23,540 nucleotides of DNA from an uncultured Clostridia bacterium (GCA_937891215.1 CALAEU010000251.1:1-23540), one strand, 5' to 3'. Counted from the first letter of the stretch, positions 1 through 8,156 are shown. Notes: a model not told the origin generated them from the sequence alone. Translations and numbers: made by a program.

Positions 1-264
1 CTTTCTGGTGAGCAGATGTTGGCGGCAAATAAAAAATATCTCTCACCTGATTATGTAATTGATGCAACACCGGCACTTTTCCCAGATAATACATGGTTTG
101 TTAAAGATGCTCCACATGTTGCGGCAGATTATAATACAGAATTCAGCGTATTTACATTCACACTTTTAGAAAGTGATGTTCAACCGCATATTGATATGTT
201 CGAAGAATTTCCGCAGTTTATGATTGCAGATGGTGAGTTGAATTTGAGCCCGTTGGAAGAATAG
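1..264 (+). CDS. C-terminal fragment of an unrecognised protein
   Basis: The frame is open from the first base of the window, so this is the last 87 codons of a gene that begins upstream; the ATG at 16 is probably internal. The visible tail is acidic and rich in aromatic residues, with a TWFVKDAPH segment near its middle, and ends in LSPLEE. No signal, membrane segment or repeat is visible. I do not recognise the family. The general look (mixed beta and loop, acidic) would suit the end of a soluble enzyme, but that is only an impression. It is followed by a strong terminator, so it is the last gene of its unit. Confidence 0.7.
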   Translation, partial: LSGEQMLAANKKYLSPDYVIDATPALFPDNTWFVKDAPHVAADYNTEFSVFTFTLLESDVQPHIDMFEEFPQFMIADGELNLSPLEE

Positions 265-350
265 TTGCAAGTGCTATATAAATGACAACATCCTATCATT
301 TTTAATTTGCAATAAACTTTAAACAGAATAAAAATTTAACGTGATGGTCT

Positions 351-376
351 CGCCTCTCTTCGAAGAGAGGCGTTTT
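351..376 (+). terminator. Rho-independent terminator after the first gene
   Basis: A perfect 22-base palindrome at 351-372 (arms CGCCTCTCTTC and its complement) is followed directly by TTTT. It lies about 90 bases after the stop codon of the first gene and upstream of the promoter of the next one. Confidence 0.85.
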
Positions 377-409
377 ATAAAAGTAAATCTATCTTTTTAA
401 ATTTAACTG

Positions 410-438
410 TTGAATAAATAAAACTTATGTGGTATTAT
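410..438 (+). promoter_or_regulatory. Sigma-A type promoter for the YgjV-like gene
   Basis: TTGAAT at 410-415 and TATTAT at 433-438 are separated by 17 bases. Transcription would start near 445, which excludes the in-frame GTG at 429 as the start codon and supports the ATG at 474. Confidence 0.65.
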
Positions 439-473
439 TCTATTCATTGAAAATAAAGAAAGAAGAAACAGAA

Positions 474-983
474 ATGACATATTACATAGGCCAGGGACTC
501 GGAATTTTAGCAATTGCTATGACTATTCTGATGTTTCAGTTGAAAAACAAAACACACATGCTTTTTGTAAATATAATATCAAATGCGGCAGTTGCAATAA
601 ATGTTTTATTTATAAAAAACGAATTTAATTCAGGTGTAATAATTTGTTTAATTGCTATTGTGCAAATAATAGTTTCACATATTCACGACAAAAAGGGGAC
701 AGAGGTTCCAGTTATAGAAAAAATAATCTTTTTTGTGCTTTATATTGGTGGTGGTTTGGTTGGTTTAACCGGTCCAAAAGAAATATTACCTATAATTGCG
801 GCTGTATTTTATATGATTGCAATGTTCCAGAAAAATCCGCAGAGAATAAGATATATCTTACTCGGTAATATGTCTGCGTGGGTAATCTATTTTATTTCAC
901 CATTCTCAACTTCAATTTTTGCACAAATAGCAGGAATCATTTCATCAGTTATAGGTATTTTAAGATACAGAAAAACGCAATAA
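474..983 (+). CDS. YgjV-like inner membrane protein
   Basis: 169 residues, almost entirely hydrophobic, with about five or six membrane helices. The opening MTYYIGQGLGILAIAMTILMFQLKNKTHMLFVNIISNAAVAINVLF has the glutamine-lysine-lysine and asparagine pattern of the Imp-YgjV family (Pfam PF10688), whose members are about 170-185 residues, so this one is full length. The family has no established function. I chose the ATG at 474 over the longer frame because a promoter lies at 410-438; the upstream purine run AAAGAAAGAAG is only a weak ribosome binding site. The gene stands alone and converges with the esterase operon. Membrane placement is secure, the family assignment fairly so. Confidence 0.72.
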   Translation: MTYYIGQGLGILAIAMTILMFQLKNKTHMLFVNIISNAAVAINVLFIKNEFNSGVIICLIAIVQIIVSHIHDKKGTEVPVIEKIIFFVLYIGGGLVGLTGPKEILPIIAAVFYMIAMFQKNPQRIRYILLGNMSAWVIYFISPFSTSIFAQIAGIISSVIGILRYRKTQ

Positions 984-1031
984 AATAAAATCCGAAAAAG
1001 AAGTTCAAATTTCTTTTTCGGGTTTTATTTT
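984..1031. terminator. Bidirectional terminator between convergent genes
   Basis: An 11-bp stem, CCGAAAAAGAA at 992-1002 with TTCTTTTTCGG at 1011-1021, is flanked by AAAATAAAA on the left and TTTTATTTTTT on the right. It can therefore stop transcripts from both the YgjV-like gene and the esterase operon. Confidence 0.85.
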
Positions 1032-3263
1032 TTAGTTTATTATACTACCTATAAGATTTACAAATTTTGCAGAAACTTTTTGTAAAAATGTATCCGCACT
1101 GGTTTCATCTGCTATGAACTTTACATCATCAGAAGTTTCAGCCGGTGCAAAGCGTATATGGTCAAGAGAAAGTTCTGAATCACGATTTCCTGTAAAGCAG
1201 AATTCGATATTTTTAATTTCGTCTAATTTTTCATTACCGTAAACAATGCCACATTCATTCCCGCGTAAATTGAGTTTTGTTAAATCAAGAGTTACTTTGT
1301 GCCACTTATTATCAGCAGGGATTTTAAAATCATTATCTTTTGTGTCAAGAATCTGAGGAGTGTAACTTATAAAAGAGTTTTTAATAAAGTTAACACCTTC
1401 AAAAGTAAATTCTTCATCCCCATTGTTTTTTACATAAAAACTAATAATTCCGTAGTTACTGTAATTGGTTTCTACATCTTTAAAGTTTACTTCTTTTTTC
1501 TCTTCCTCGTATGTTAAAAGCGGTTTTACGGAAAACTCTTCATTTTGTGATTTTATAGTCAGTCCGTTTTCACCTGAAAATGCGCTTTCTTTAGAAAAAG
1601 AAATCTCGGCATTTTCACTTGCCCAGGAATCATAAAATCCTGAAAATAAATCACTGTCATTATGCCACACAGTTTCACTGTCGCAGTTAGTCCAAGCGGC
1701 TTCTTTCCAATATTTAGTTGAGTAGCTTTTATCGGTAACAAACGGAGAAACAGGTAAAAGTTTTTTACCATTTTCACTTGAATAAAGATTTGCTGTTTCT
1801 GATGTTACACTGTAAGCGTATGAAACAGCTACCGGAGACTTAACAAGGTCGCTGAATACCGCAACGGTATTTTTATTTACAATTTTTGCTTCTGCTTCAA
1901 CGAAAACTCCGGTTTTGTCACAAATAGCAAAGCCAAAAAGATTTTTACCATCACATAAAAGTCCGTCACCGACATTTTTAAGTGTTACATAAACTGTGTC
2001 ACCTTTAATTTCAGTTGTGTCTATGTACGAAAGAGTGTAAGGCTTTTGCTTACCGTAAACAAGTCCCAAAGCCGCTATACCCATTCTTTCGCCAATATCT
2101 TTTTTAGGTTCAGGATGAATACAACCCACCTCAGCGAAAAAAGTCGGGGTTATATCATAGGAAGCGACTACTGCTCTGCTTGTAGGGTCTTTTTCCTGAA
2201 ATTCTGTAAAACCTATATTTCTTTCGGTTAAATCCGGAGCACCATCTGCATAGATATAAGGAGCTAACTGTGTATAAACAATTGGCATAAGTTCATCTTT
2301 GAATCCGAAAAGTTTACTGTAGGTTCTTTGAAGAGCATCTAAAGAAGCAAAATAAAATTCAGAATCCAGACTGAGCATTATGTCAGATTCACCCTGATAC
2401 CAGATTAAACCTGAAACACTGAAATTATTAAGTGGCGCAATTCTCAGGTTATAGTTAAGTGTTAAATCACGGTAAATATCCTGTGTAGCACCCCAAGAGG
2501 CTTTATCTATATAAAATCCGGTTTCTGTAAGTGTATTTTTAATTTTATCATTTCCATCTATTGCTTCTCTTGAAAGCCAAGTTGCAATAGGTGTGCCACC
2601 TAATGGTGCATTAATAATACCAATAGGCACATTTAATTCATTAAGCATTTTGTTTGCAAAAAAGTAACCAACAGCAGACATACCAGCTACATTTTCGCTA
2701 TCACCTGTTATCCACGAAGCGCCTTTTACATCCTTTTGCGGAGCGTAGGGGAGAGTTTCGTAATAACTTTTACCATCAATTGTAGCATCATAGGTTGGCA
2801 TAATCATTGAACGGATATACGGTGACGCCTTAAAATTATTTATAGTTCTTATAGTTTCTTCCTGACCTAAAGGATAGTGCATATTACTCTGACCACTTGC
2901 AATCCATAATTCACCAAAGAGCACATTTTTAAGAGTTTTAAATTTCTTGCCATTTTCCTTAACTATAATTAAATAACTTTCAAAACTTCCTTTTGGGGCT
3001 AAGAATTCAACAGAAAAGTTGTTGTTTTCAGCCTTTGCGGAGGCAGTTAAAAGTTTTTCGTTTTTGCTGTTATAAATTTCAATTTCAATTTTACTTCCGT
3101 TAGTAGCAGTACCCGAAATTTTAGATATTGCATTTTGCTGGAAAAGCATATTATCTGAATACATATCGTAAAGAGTTGCTTTTGTGCCGGAAGCGTAAGC
3201 AGGAGTACCAATACACCCAAGTAAAATTGGTGCAATAAGAAGTGAAATTAAGCGTTTTTTCAT
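1032..3263 (-). CDS. Secreted sialate O-acetylesterase family (SASA) carbohydrate esterase
   Basis: 743 residues. An N-terminal signal peptide (KKR, then a hydrophobic stretch ending PAYAS, likely cut near residue 24) points to secretion. A short beta domain precedes the SGNH-type esterase core: GELWIASGQSNM with the predicted nucleophile Ser126, GIINAPLGGTPIATW near 215-229, IWYQGESD near 287-294, and a late Asp370/His383 pair (GCIHP). This is the layout of the SASA family (PF03629), which removes acetyl groups from sialic acid or other sugars. From about 530 to 715 there is a beta-rich region ending LDHIRFAP that resembles a carbohydrate-binding jelly roll. The ribosome binding site AAGGGAGGG overlaps the end of the phosphatase gene upstream, a sign of translational coupling. 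The true acyl substrate cannot be told from the sequence. Confidence 0.88.
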   Translation of the reverse strand: MKKRLISLLIAPILLGCIGTPAYASGTKATLYDMYSDNMLFQQNAISKISGTATNGSKIEIEIYNSKNEKLLTASAKAENNNFSVEFLAPKGSFESYLIIVKENGKKFKTLKNVLFGELWIASGQSNMHYPLGQEETIRTINNFKASPYIRSMIMPTYDATIDGKSYYETLPYAPQKDVKGASWITGDSENVAGMSAVGYFFANKMLNELNVPIGIINAPLGGTPIATWLSREAIDGNDKIKNTLTETGFYIDKASWGATQDIYRDLTLNYNLRIAPLNNFSVSGLIWYQGESDIMLSLDSEFYFASLDALQRTYSKLFGFKDELMPIVYTQLAPYIYADGAPDLTERNIGFTEFQEKDPTSRAVVASYDITPTFFAEVGCIHPEPKKDIGERMGIAALGLVYGKQKPYTLSYIDTTEIKGDTVYVTLKNVGDGLLCDGKNLFGFAICDKTGVFVEAEAKIVNKNTVAVFSDLVKSPVAVSYAYSVTSETANLYSSENGKKLLPVSPFVTDKSYSTKYWKEAAWTNCDSETVWHNDSDLFSGFYDSWASENAEISFSKESAFSGENGLTIKSQNEEFSVKPLLTYEEEKKEVNFKDVETNYSNYGIISFYVKNNGDEEFTFEGVNFIKNSFISYTPQILDTKDNDFKIPADNKWHKVTLDLTKLNLRGNECGIVYGNEKLDEIKNIEFCFTGNRDSELSLDHIRFAPAETSDDVKFIADETSADTFLQKVSAKFVNLIGSIIN

Positions 3264-3265
3264 AA

Positions 3266-3961
3266 TCAGAACCCTCCCTTGAATAAGTGTGATGTGTCAT
3301 TTATAAATTCAAAAACAATATCACCAAATTTATTAGTGCCTTTTTTATAAATAGTAACCTTTGTAACGCCTGTGTTTTTGAAATCTAAATCAAACAGAGG
3401 ACAAGCCTCTTTGTAACCCATTAAAGAAAATACTAAATAAGTTATAAATGCCGCGTGACTTACAATTGCGATTTTTTCGCCTTCGTGCTGGTGAGTTTTT
3501 ATATATTCAAGTGCTTTTTCTGCTCTCTCAAATAAATCTGCCTCATCACTCGTTTTGTTATAATAAAAAAGTGATTTTGTGGGGTCAATGTCTTCTGCCA
3601 GATAAGCATTTTTGTTTATTTTATTTATTTCAGTAAATGATGAGTGACTATATTCAGGCGAAATACCAGCTTCTGTTAAATATGGCAAAACTTTTAAACG
3701 TTTTTCAGTCGGTTGTTTTTTTATAATTTCAGTTGCAGTTTCTACTGCCCTTAATAGTGCACTCGAATATACCGCGTCAAATTCTAGATTTTTAAATCTT
3801 TCACCACAAAGTATTGCTTGATTTTTGCCAAGCTCAGTAAGGCGAGGGTCGTGTAATTCTTCGTGAGAGAGCCCCTCTGTATCTCTTTTGATATTTCCGT
3901 TGCTTTGCCCGTGACGGATTATATAAAGCTCAAGCTCAATAATTGGTTTTGTGTCTGACAT
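3266..3961 (-). CDS. Histidine phosphatase family protein (phosphoglycerate mutase-like)
   Basis: 231 residues, cytoplasmic. LYIIRHGQSNGN carries the RHG motif, with His17 as the predicted phosphorylated residue. YSSALLRAVETA gives the second phosphate-binding arginine (Arg71), and IAIVSHAAF the second catalytic histidine (His169). All core residues of the branch are present, so it should be an active phosphatase or mutase. Substrates in this superfamily vary widely and cannot be inferred. It sits between a GH38-like gene (4-base gap) and the esterase gene (2-base gap), so it is made with carbohydrate enzymes; dephosphorylation of a sugar phosphate is a reasonable but unproven guess. Confidence 0.88.
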   Translation of the reverse strand: MSDTKPIIELELYIIRHGQSNGNIKRDTEGLSHEELHDPRLTELGKNQAILCGERFKNLEFDAVYSSALLRAVETATEIIKKQPTEKRLKVLPYLTEAGISPEYSHSSFTEINKINKNAYLAEDIDPTKSLFYYNKTSDEADLFERAEKALEYIKTHQHEGEKIAIVSHAAFITYLVFSLMGYKEACPLFDLDFKNTGVTKVTIYKKGTNKFGDIVFEFINDTSHLFKGGF

Positions 3962-3965
3962 AATA

Positions 3966-6410
3966 TTATTCCTTTTTGAGTTTTATAGTTTTTATTTCCC
4001 AAGGATGGAATTCTAATTTACCATCTGTAACAGATTTTAAATCATTTCCAAGCAAGTCTGTTTCTGCAACAATCTTACCGAAAGGTGAACTTACTTCAAC
4101 TTCAGAATTGTTATCAGAATAGTTACAGAATCTTGCTAAAATATAGTCGTTTTCAGGGTAAAGAGCAGTTAAAATAATTTCTTCTGAAATTTCTTTAAGT
4201 TCAATAAATGAAACATTACTTAATTTGCCATTACCTTTTGGTGCAGTAACTGCAACAGGTGGCTGAACATAGCAAAGAGCTGCTTTGTGTAAGTCAACAT
4301 TTGACATTTCTGAAGAAAATGGCATAATTGCAAATTCGTTCTCAAAAACACCTTCTATAATTCTTGTACCACACATATATTCATTTGAATAAATAAGCGG
4401 AATTAAAAGGTGATTGCCGTTAAGTGCTGCACCCATACAACCTTTGTTGAATACCGCAAGACCATTTTCATTGTCACGAAGGCAAAGCCAGTAAATGCCA
4501 TGGAAATATGTAGTATTGCTGAATGATTCTTCAGGTGAAACTTCAACATCAATAAGAATATCATCGTTCGGATACCAGTATTTTTCTGTTTTTCTTAAAG
4601 CGCCATTCCATTCAGAAATAGAGTAAGGTAAATCTCTGAACATTTTACGGTCATTACTTAAATTTACATTAAGTGAAAGACAAAGTTTGTCTTCGTGGTG
4701 GTGACCGTTAAGAGTAAAAGGAACAGGTCTGCCTTGTGTTACATCAGTTCTGCCGACAAGTTCATTGTTCATTGTAAAGCGTGATTTACAGTCGATTCTC
4801 TTAGAATTACCAACGAGTTTCATTGTGAATTCAAACGGAATACCGCCAATTTCACCCTTTTGCGTTGCAGTAGCACTGTTTTTGTGAACTTCAACTTTCC
4901 ATTCGCCTTTTGAAACAGAATCAACACCATTTATATTACCAGTGAAAAGTTCACCTGTATTATTACCACAAATGATTTTTTCTGTTTTTACATCTTTTAT
5001 ATATGCAATACCATTTTCGGTTAATTTAATTTTGTAGCAAGGAGTGGTGAGTTTACCTGTTTCTTTGTTAAAGAAGAATTGTTCAGTTGATTTTTTTGCT
5101 GATTCTTTTAAAATAAAACGCTTAACACTGAGTGGTGCGAGTTTTGTACGAACTCTGAGCGTTTTTTTGCCATTTTTCTCGATTATTTCGCATTCAAGCT
5201 CTTTGTCGCCATCAAATGCGACAACATCTTTTTTTGTTGGAATTTCTAACCATTCATCAATATTAAAAGAATGATGGTTTATAACAACAATAGAATCATT
5301 ATTTTTATCTGCAAATTTTTCCTTTATAAATTCGAGCGAATTATTTTTTACATATTGTGAAGCATTTAAAGAAGTAGGAATAAATCTGCGCGAAAGGTCT
5401 AAAAGTCCACAAATTGTAACATCGTGGTGTTCTGCCGCGAGTATGTATTTCCACGCTTCTTCACTCTTTTCTTCAAAAGATTTACCTCCGAGCATAACAG
5501 AAAGAGCGTTAAGTCTTTCTGCTTCTACTGCGTTTACTTCACCCTGACGGCAACCATTAAATATTTCGTTACCGCAATAACCCCAAGGCATCTGCACGTG
5601 AAAATCGTTGTCAGTAGTTCGGTATTCGTCCTTGGGTTCACCATAAATAGATGGAATATCTTCAAGAAGCACATATTCATAATCATCGTGTTTTTCAATT
5701 TCTGCAGTAATCTCTTCAATAGGTTGAGTTAAATCATCATATCTTGATGCTAAAAGAGGAGAGTATTTTTTGAACATTTCTTTAAAATCTTCAAGAGAAT
5801 AAAGATCAGAATCAATTGGCCATCGTGACAAAATCCAGTTGTCAACAGTTGTACAGTTATAGCCTCTGCCTTGCTTGTCATAAGTAGGTACTGCCGGTAT
5901 TTCTGTACCATCTTTACCAATCCATTTACCCCAGGAGCTGTCGTAAGTTTTAGGGTAGCCGTATCCCATAACATGAGAGCGTAAAAGTGCCGCTTTGTAG
6001 CCACAAAGTGAAATAAGCTGAGGTGTCTGGTTGTTTAACGCGAATTCAGAGATAGAGTAAACATTGGGGGTTTTATTAAAGTATTGCAAGTTAGTTTTTA
6101 CTGCATAAGAAAGTTGACGGGCATTTGACTCGTCATTTATTGTAAGTGACAATGGTTGACCGTAAGTAGTAGCACCAAGACCAACTCTGTCAGGATATTT
6201 TTCCAATAATTGTTGAGTTAATTCAACAACCTCTTTGTCGCATTTTGAGAATTCGTCAAAGGTGAAAGATTCATAGTCAAGACCAATTCTTAATTTCGGA
6301 TATTTCTCGAGCCAGTCAAAAATTTTTAAAAGGCGAGGCTTTACTTCTTCTTTCCATAAAACATATCCACCATGGTCATAAGTTAAAATGTAAAGTTTTT
6401 CAGAATCCAT
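3966..6410 (-). CDS. Divergent GH38-like (alpha-mannosidase fold) glycosidase
   Basis: 814 residues without a signal peptide. The N-terminal 350 residues follow the GH38 barrel pattern: an opening strand at LYILTYDHGGYVLW, the SEFALNNQTPQLISLCGYKAALLR segment (121-144), which lines up with the GH38 'D-x-F-G ... lPqil...G' nucleophile region, and AAEHHDVTICG (325-335), which lines up with the family's metal-binding HHD. Beta-rich GH38-type C-terminal domains follow. The classical HxD zinc motif and the nucleophile Asp are not where expected: Y-D-H (11-13) and Ser121-Glu122 occupy those sites. This suggests a distinct clade with altered chemistry. The start at 6410 is fixed by an AGGAG site and by the promoter at 6439-6467; the longer frame from 6467 would begin inside the promoter. 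First gene of the esterase operon. Confidence 0.75.
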   Translation of the reverse strand: MDSEKLYILTYDHGGYVLWKEEVKPRLLKIFDWLEKYPKLRIGLDYESFTFDEFSKCDKEVVELTQQLLEKYPDRVGLGATTYGQPLSLTINDESNARQLSYAVKTNLQYFNKTPNVYSISEFALNNQTPQLISLCGYKAALLRSHVMGYGYPKTYDSSWGKWIGKDGTEIPAVPTYDKQGRGYNCTTVDNWILSRWPIDSDLYSLEDFKEMFKKYSPLLASRYDDLTQPIEEITAEIEKHDDYEYVLLEDIPSIYGEPKDEYRTTDNDFHVQMPWGYCGNEIFNGCRQGEVNAVEAERLNALSVMLGGKSFEEKSEEAWKYILAAEHHDVTICGLLDLSRRFIPTSLNASQYVKNNSLEFIKEKFADKNNDSIVVINHHSFNIDEWLEIPTKKDVVAFDGDKELECEIIEKNGKKTLRVRTKLAPLSVKRFILKESAKKSTEQFFFNKETGKLTTPCYKIKLTENGIAYIKDVKTEKIICGNNTGELFTGNINGVDSVSKGEWKVEVHKNSATATQKGEIGGIPFEFTMKLVGNSKRIDCKSRFTMNNELVGRTDVTQGRPVPFTLNGHHHEDKLCLSLNVNLSNDRKMFRDLPYSISEWNGALRKTEKYWYPNDDILIDVEVSPEESFSNTTYFHGIYWLCLRDNENGLAVFNKGCMGAALNGNHLLIPLIYSNEYMCGTRIIEGVFENEFAIMPFSSEMSNVDLHKAALCYVQPPVAVTAPKGNGKLSNVSFIELKEISEEIILTALYPENDYILARFCNYSDNNSEVEVSSPFGKIVAETDLLGNDLKSVTDGKLEFHPWEIKTIKLKKE

Positions 6411-6438
6411 AAAATCACTCCTGTAACAAATATAAATA

Positions 6439-6467
6439 ATTATACAACAGAAAATAGAACTAATCAA
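6439..6467 (-). promoter_or_regulatory. Promoter of the GH38-like/phosphatase/esterase operon
   Basis: On the minus strand, TTGATT (6467-6462), a 17-base spacer and a perfect TATAAT (6444-6439). The predicted start is near 6432, leaving a leader of about 20 bases that contains the AGGAG site. No operator-like dyad overlaps it. Confidence 0.7.
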
Positions 6468-6510
6468 TTAAGTATATTATATAAAAATATCAGCAAAAAT
6501 TTGTGAAATG

Positions 6511-6549
6511 CAAAAATTCCCCGTGAGCACTAATCAAAATGCTCACGGG
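6511..6549 (-). terminator. Terminator of the manganese catalase gene
   Basis: A 10-bp stem, CCCGTGAGCA at 6520-6529 with TGCTCACGGG at 6540-6549, is followed on the minus strand by GGAATTTTTG. It lies just after the catalase stop codon and insulates that gene from the downstream operon. Confidence 0.8.
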
Positions 6550-6557
6550 AATAATGT

Positions 6558-7226
6558 TTAGTTAAATGATGGTGGGGAACTTTTGAATTCTTCAAAGTTA
6601 CTGTCTTTAGGGGAAGGCTCTGACATACTGAAGTACATTTTAGCAGCTTTAGTAGTTCCGAAATCCTGATTTGAACCGCTGTTCTGAACTTTATTGAAGG
6701 CTTCGCGGAACATTGCGTTGTGTGCTTCTTCTCTGTTTAAGAGAAAATCGATTGTCTCTTTAACCTTTTTGTCATCAATTTGTCTGTAAAGATATTCATA
6801 AACGACTTTTGCACGTTGTTCAGATGCAATGTTAGAAAGTAAATCTGCACAAAGGTCACCTGTTACAGAAACATAGTCACCGGTCCAGGAGTAGCCCGAA
6901 GCATTTATTAAACCTGGGTTAAGACCTAAAAGAACATGTGTCTGAATTTCACCAGCAGGTACTTTTGAAGCGTCAACATCGTGACCGTTCAAAAGGTTAA
7001 TAGTCTGGGCAATCATTTCCATGTGGCCCAATTCTTCAGCGGCAATGTCTAAAAATAAATCTTTTATTTCAGGGTCTTTAATTCTGAAACTTTGTGACAT
7101 ATATTGCATTGCGGCTTTAAGTTCACCATTTGCACCGCCCAGTTGCTCTTGTAAAAGAGCCGCATATTGTGGGTTTGGTCTTTCAATTTCAACGGGATGA
7201 AAAAGCTGTTTTTCGTGCTTGAACAT
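6558..7226 (-). CDS. cotJC: Manganese catalase family protein (CotJC-like)
   Basis: 222 residues, four-helix-bundle ferritin-like. The dimanganese ligands expected for this family (PF05067) are all visible: Glu35 (GELKAAMQYM), Glu65 and His68 (AAEELGHMEM), Glu136 (IASEQRAK) and His169 (NREEAHNAMF), with the usual 33-residue spacing between the last two. Such proteins either destroy hydrogen peroxide or sit in the inner spore coat as CotJC. The C-terminal tail (PKDSNFEEFKSSPPSFN) is low complexity. The usual partners cotJA and cotJB are not next to it; the gene is single, with its own terminator. The start is supported by AAAGGAGTG. A repeat element begins only 25 bases upstream, so its promoter must lie in or beyond that element. 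Catalase versus coat role cannot be decided here. Confidence 0.9.
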   Translation of the reverse strand: MFKHEKQLFHPVEIERPNPQYAALLQEQLGGANGELKAAMQYMSQSFRIKDPEIKDLFLDIAAEELGHMEMIAQTINLLNGHDVDASKVPAGEIQTHVLLGLNPGLINASGYSWTGDYVSVTGDLCADLLSNIASEQRAKVVYEYLYRQIDDKKVKETIDFLLNREEAHNAMFREAFNKVQNSGSNQDFGTTKAAKMYFSMSEPSPKDSNFEEFKSSPPSFN

Positions 7227-7250
7227 AATAACACTCCTTTAGGCTGAAAT

Positions 7251-7504
7251 GAGTTATCCGAAGCTGCCTAAAAGCGAGTATTTTCAAGTCTTTTCGGCGT
7301 TTCGGTCTTGCAAGGCGTCAGCCTTTCTTCGCCCTCAACACCAAAAACCAATAAAAATCTTTCGCTTTATAGGTCGAAGATTTTTTATAGAACGGATTTA
7401 TGGTCAATCAAGGCAAAAACGGAGCGACTCCTTTACGGATTTGCGAGTATTTTAACGAAGAGTGAACGGAAATCCGTCTATAAAAAACATGGTTCGGATA
7501 ATTC
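7251..7504. repeat. Candidate non-coding mobile repeat (MITE-like) with terminal inverted repeats
   Basis: This spacer begins with GAGTTATCCGAA (7251-7262) and ends with TTCGGATAATTC (7493-7504); the ends are reverse complements at 11 of 12 positions. Inside are a second inverted pair (7381-7399 with 7470-7487, one bulge), a local hairpin (7353-7364 with 7375-7385) and the direct repeat GCGAGTATTTT (7274-7284 and 7443-7453). It looks less AT-rich than neighbouring spacers, and its open frames look like chance. A possible minus-strand promoter (TTGATT 7411-7406, 16 bases, TATAAA 7389-7384) lies inside and could serve the catalase gene. No transposase is encoded. That it is a dispersed family is inference. 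It fills most of the 333-base gap between the two flanking genes. Confidence 0.55.
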
Positions 7505-7559
7505 CTTTAGTATTATTAGTGTTAGCAGAAAATAAGGAAATATTAAAAGGAGTTGAAAA

Positions 7560-8093
7560 TCAATTCTTTTTTGGTTTAAATTTTTTAATAATGACTATTC
7601 CACCAACAATGAAAGCTACACCGACAAGAATCTGAAAAACAGACGCGATTATTGCAAAACCTGTTACCATTGAAGTGTCAATAAAAGTGAATTGAAAAAT
7701 AGGTGCAATAGAAAAAATACAGGCGAGAATTCTGTAAACACCTAAAATTATTAAAAGAATACCCGAAATCCAACCATATTTTTTAAAGAATGTACCCGAT
7801 TTATTTGAAATATTATCAACACAATTGTCAATTTTGTCGGCGTACTTGTCAAGCACAGTAACACTTGGTTGTTCGCTTTGTTTTAAAAATTCGGTTTTTT
7901 CTTCATCTAAAAGAAAATCTACTGTTACATTAAAAGTTTCTGCAAGTGCTTTTAGTTTTGTAATTTCGGGAAGTGCATCGCCTGTTTCCCATTTACTTAC
8001 TGCTTGTCTTGAAACTCCTATTTTTTCTGCCAGTTCTTCTTGTGAAAGCCCGTTCTTTTTTCTGTATAAAGTTATTTTTTCATATAGTTTCAT
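7560..8093 (-). CDS. XRE-family transcriptional regulator with C-terminal membrane segments
   Basis: 177 residues. Residues 1-65 form a Cro/C1-type helix-turn-helix domain, with the recognition region LSQEELAEKIGVSRQAVSKWETG at about 16-38. A charged linker is followed by two hydrophobic segments (about 104-124 and 143-168) and a basic tail, so the protein is anchored in the membrane with its DNA-binding domain inside. This architecture is common in Firmicutes; targets are usually unknown. A strong AGGGGG ribosome binding site precedes the ATG, and that site forms one arm of a 10-bp inverted repeat (see 8101-8156), which may allow self-control. It is the last gene before the repeat element. 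Confidence 0.88.
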   Translation of the reverse strand: MKLYEKITLYRKKNGLSQEELAEKIGVSRQAVSKWETGDALPEITKLKALAETFNVTVDFLLDEEKTEFLKQSEQPSVTVLDKYADKIDNCVDNISNKSGTFFKKYGWISGILLIILGVYRILACIFSIAPIFQFTFIDTSMVTGFAIIASVFQILVGVAFIVGGIVIIKKFKPKKN

Positions 8094-8100
8094 AAAAATC

Positions 8101-8156
8101 CCCCTTGTGTAATATACTTTGCTTTATTTGCTACAAAAAATATATCACACAAGGGG
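8101..8156 (-). promoter_or_regulatory. Promoter region of the XRE gene enclosed by a perfect inverted repeat
   Basis: CCCCTTGTGT (8101-8110) and ACACAAGGGG (8147-8156) are perfect reverse complements, 36 bases apart. Between them on the minus strand is a plausible -10 TATATT (8117-8112) with a poor -35. The arm nearest the gene contains the ribosome binding site. It may be a two-site operator for the XRE protein or an mRNA hairpin that hides the ribosome binding site in read-through transcripts. Confidence 0.5.

Noticed and set aside
3240..3263. Lipoprotein signal (LLGC) in the SASA esterase
   Set aside because: Leucine at -2 fits the lipobox poorly and a good signal peptidase I site (AYA-S) follows, so ordinary secretion is preferred.
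7249..7535. Two overlapping plus-strand open frames of 68 and 75 codons
   Set aside because: Both lie on the inverted-repeat element, lack ribosome binding sites and have no protein-like features.
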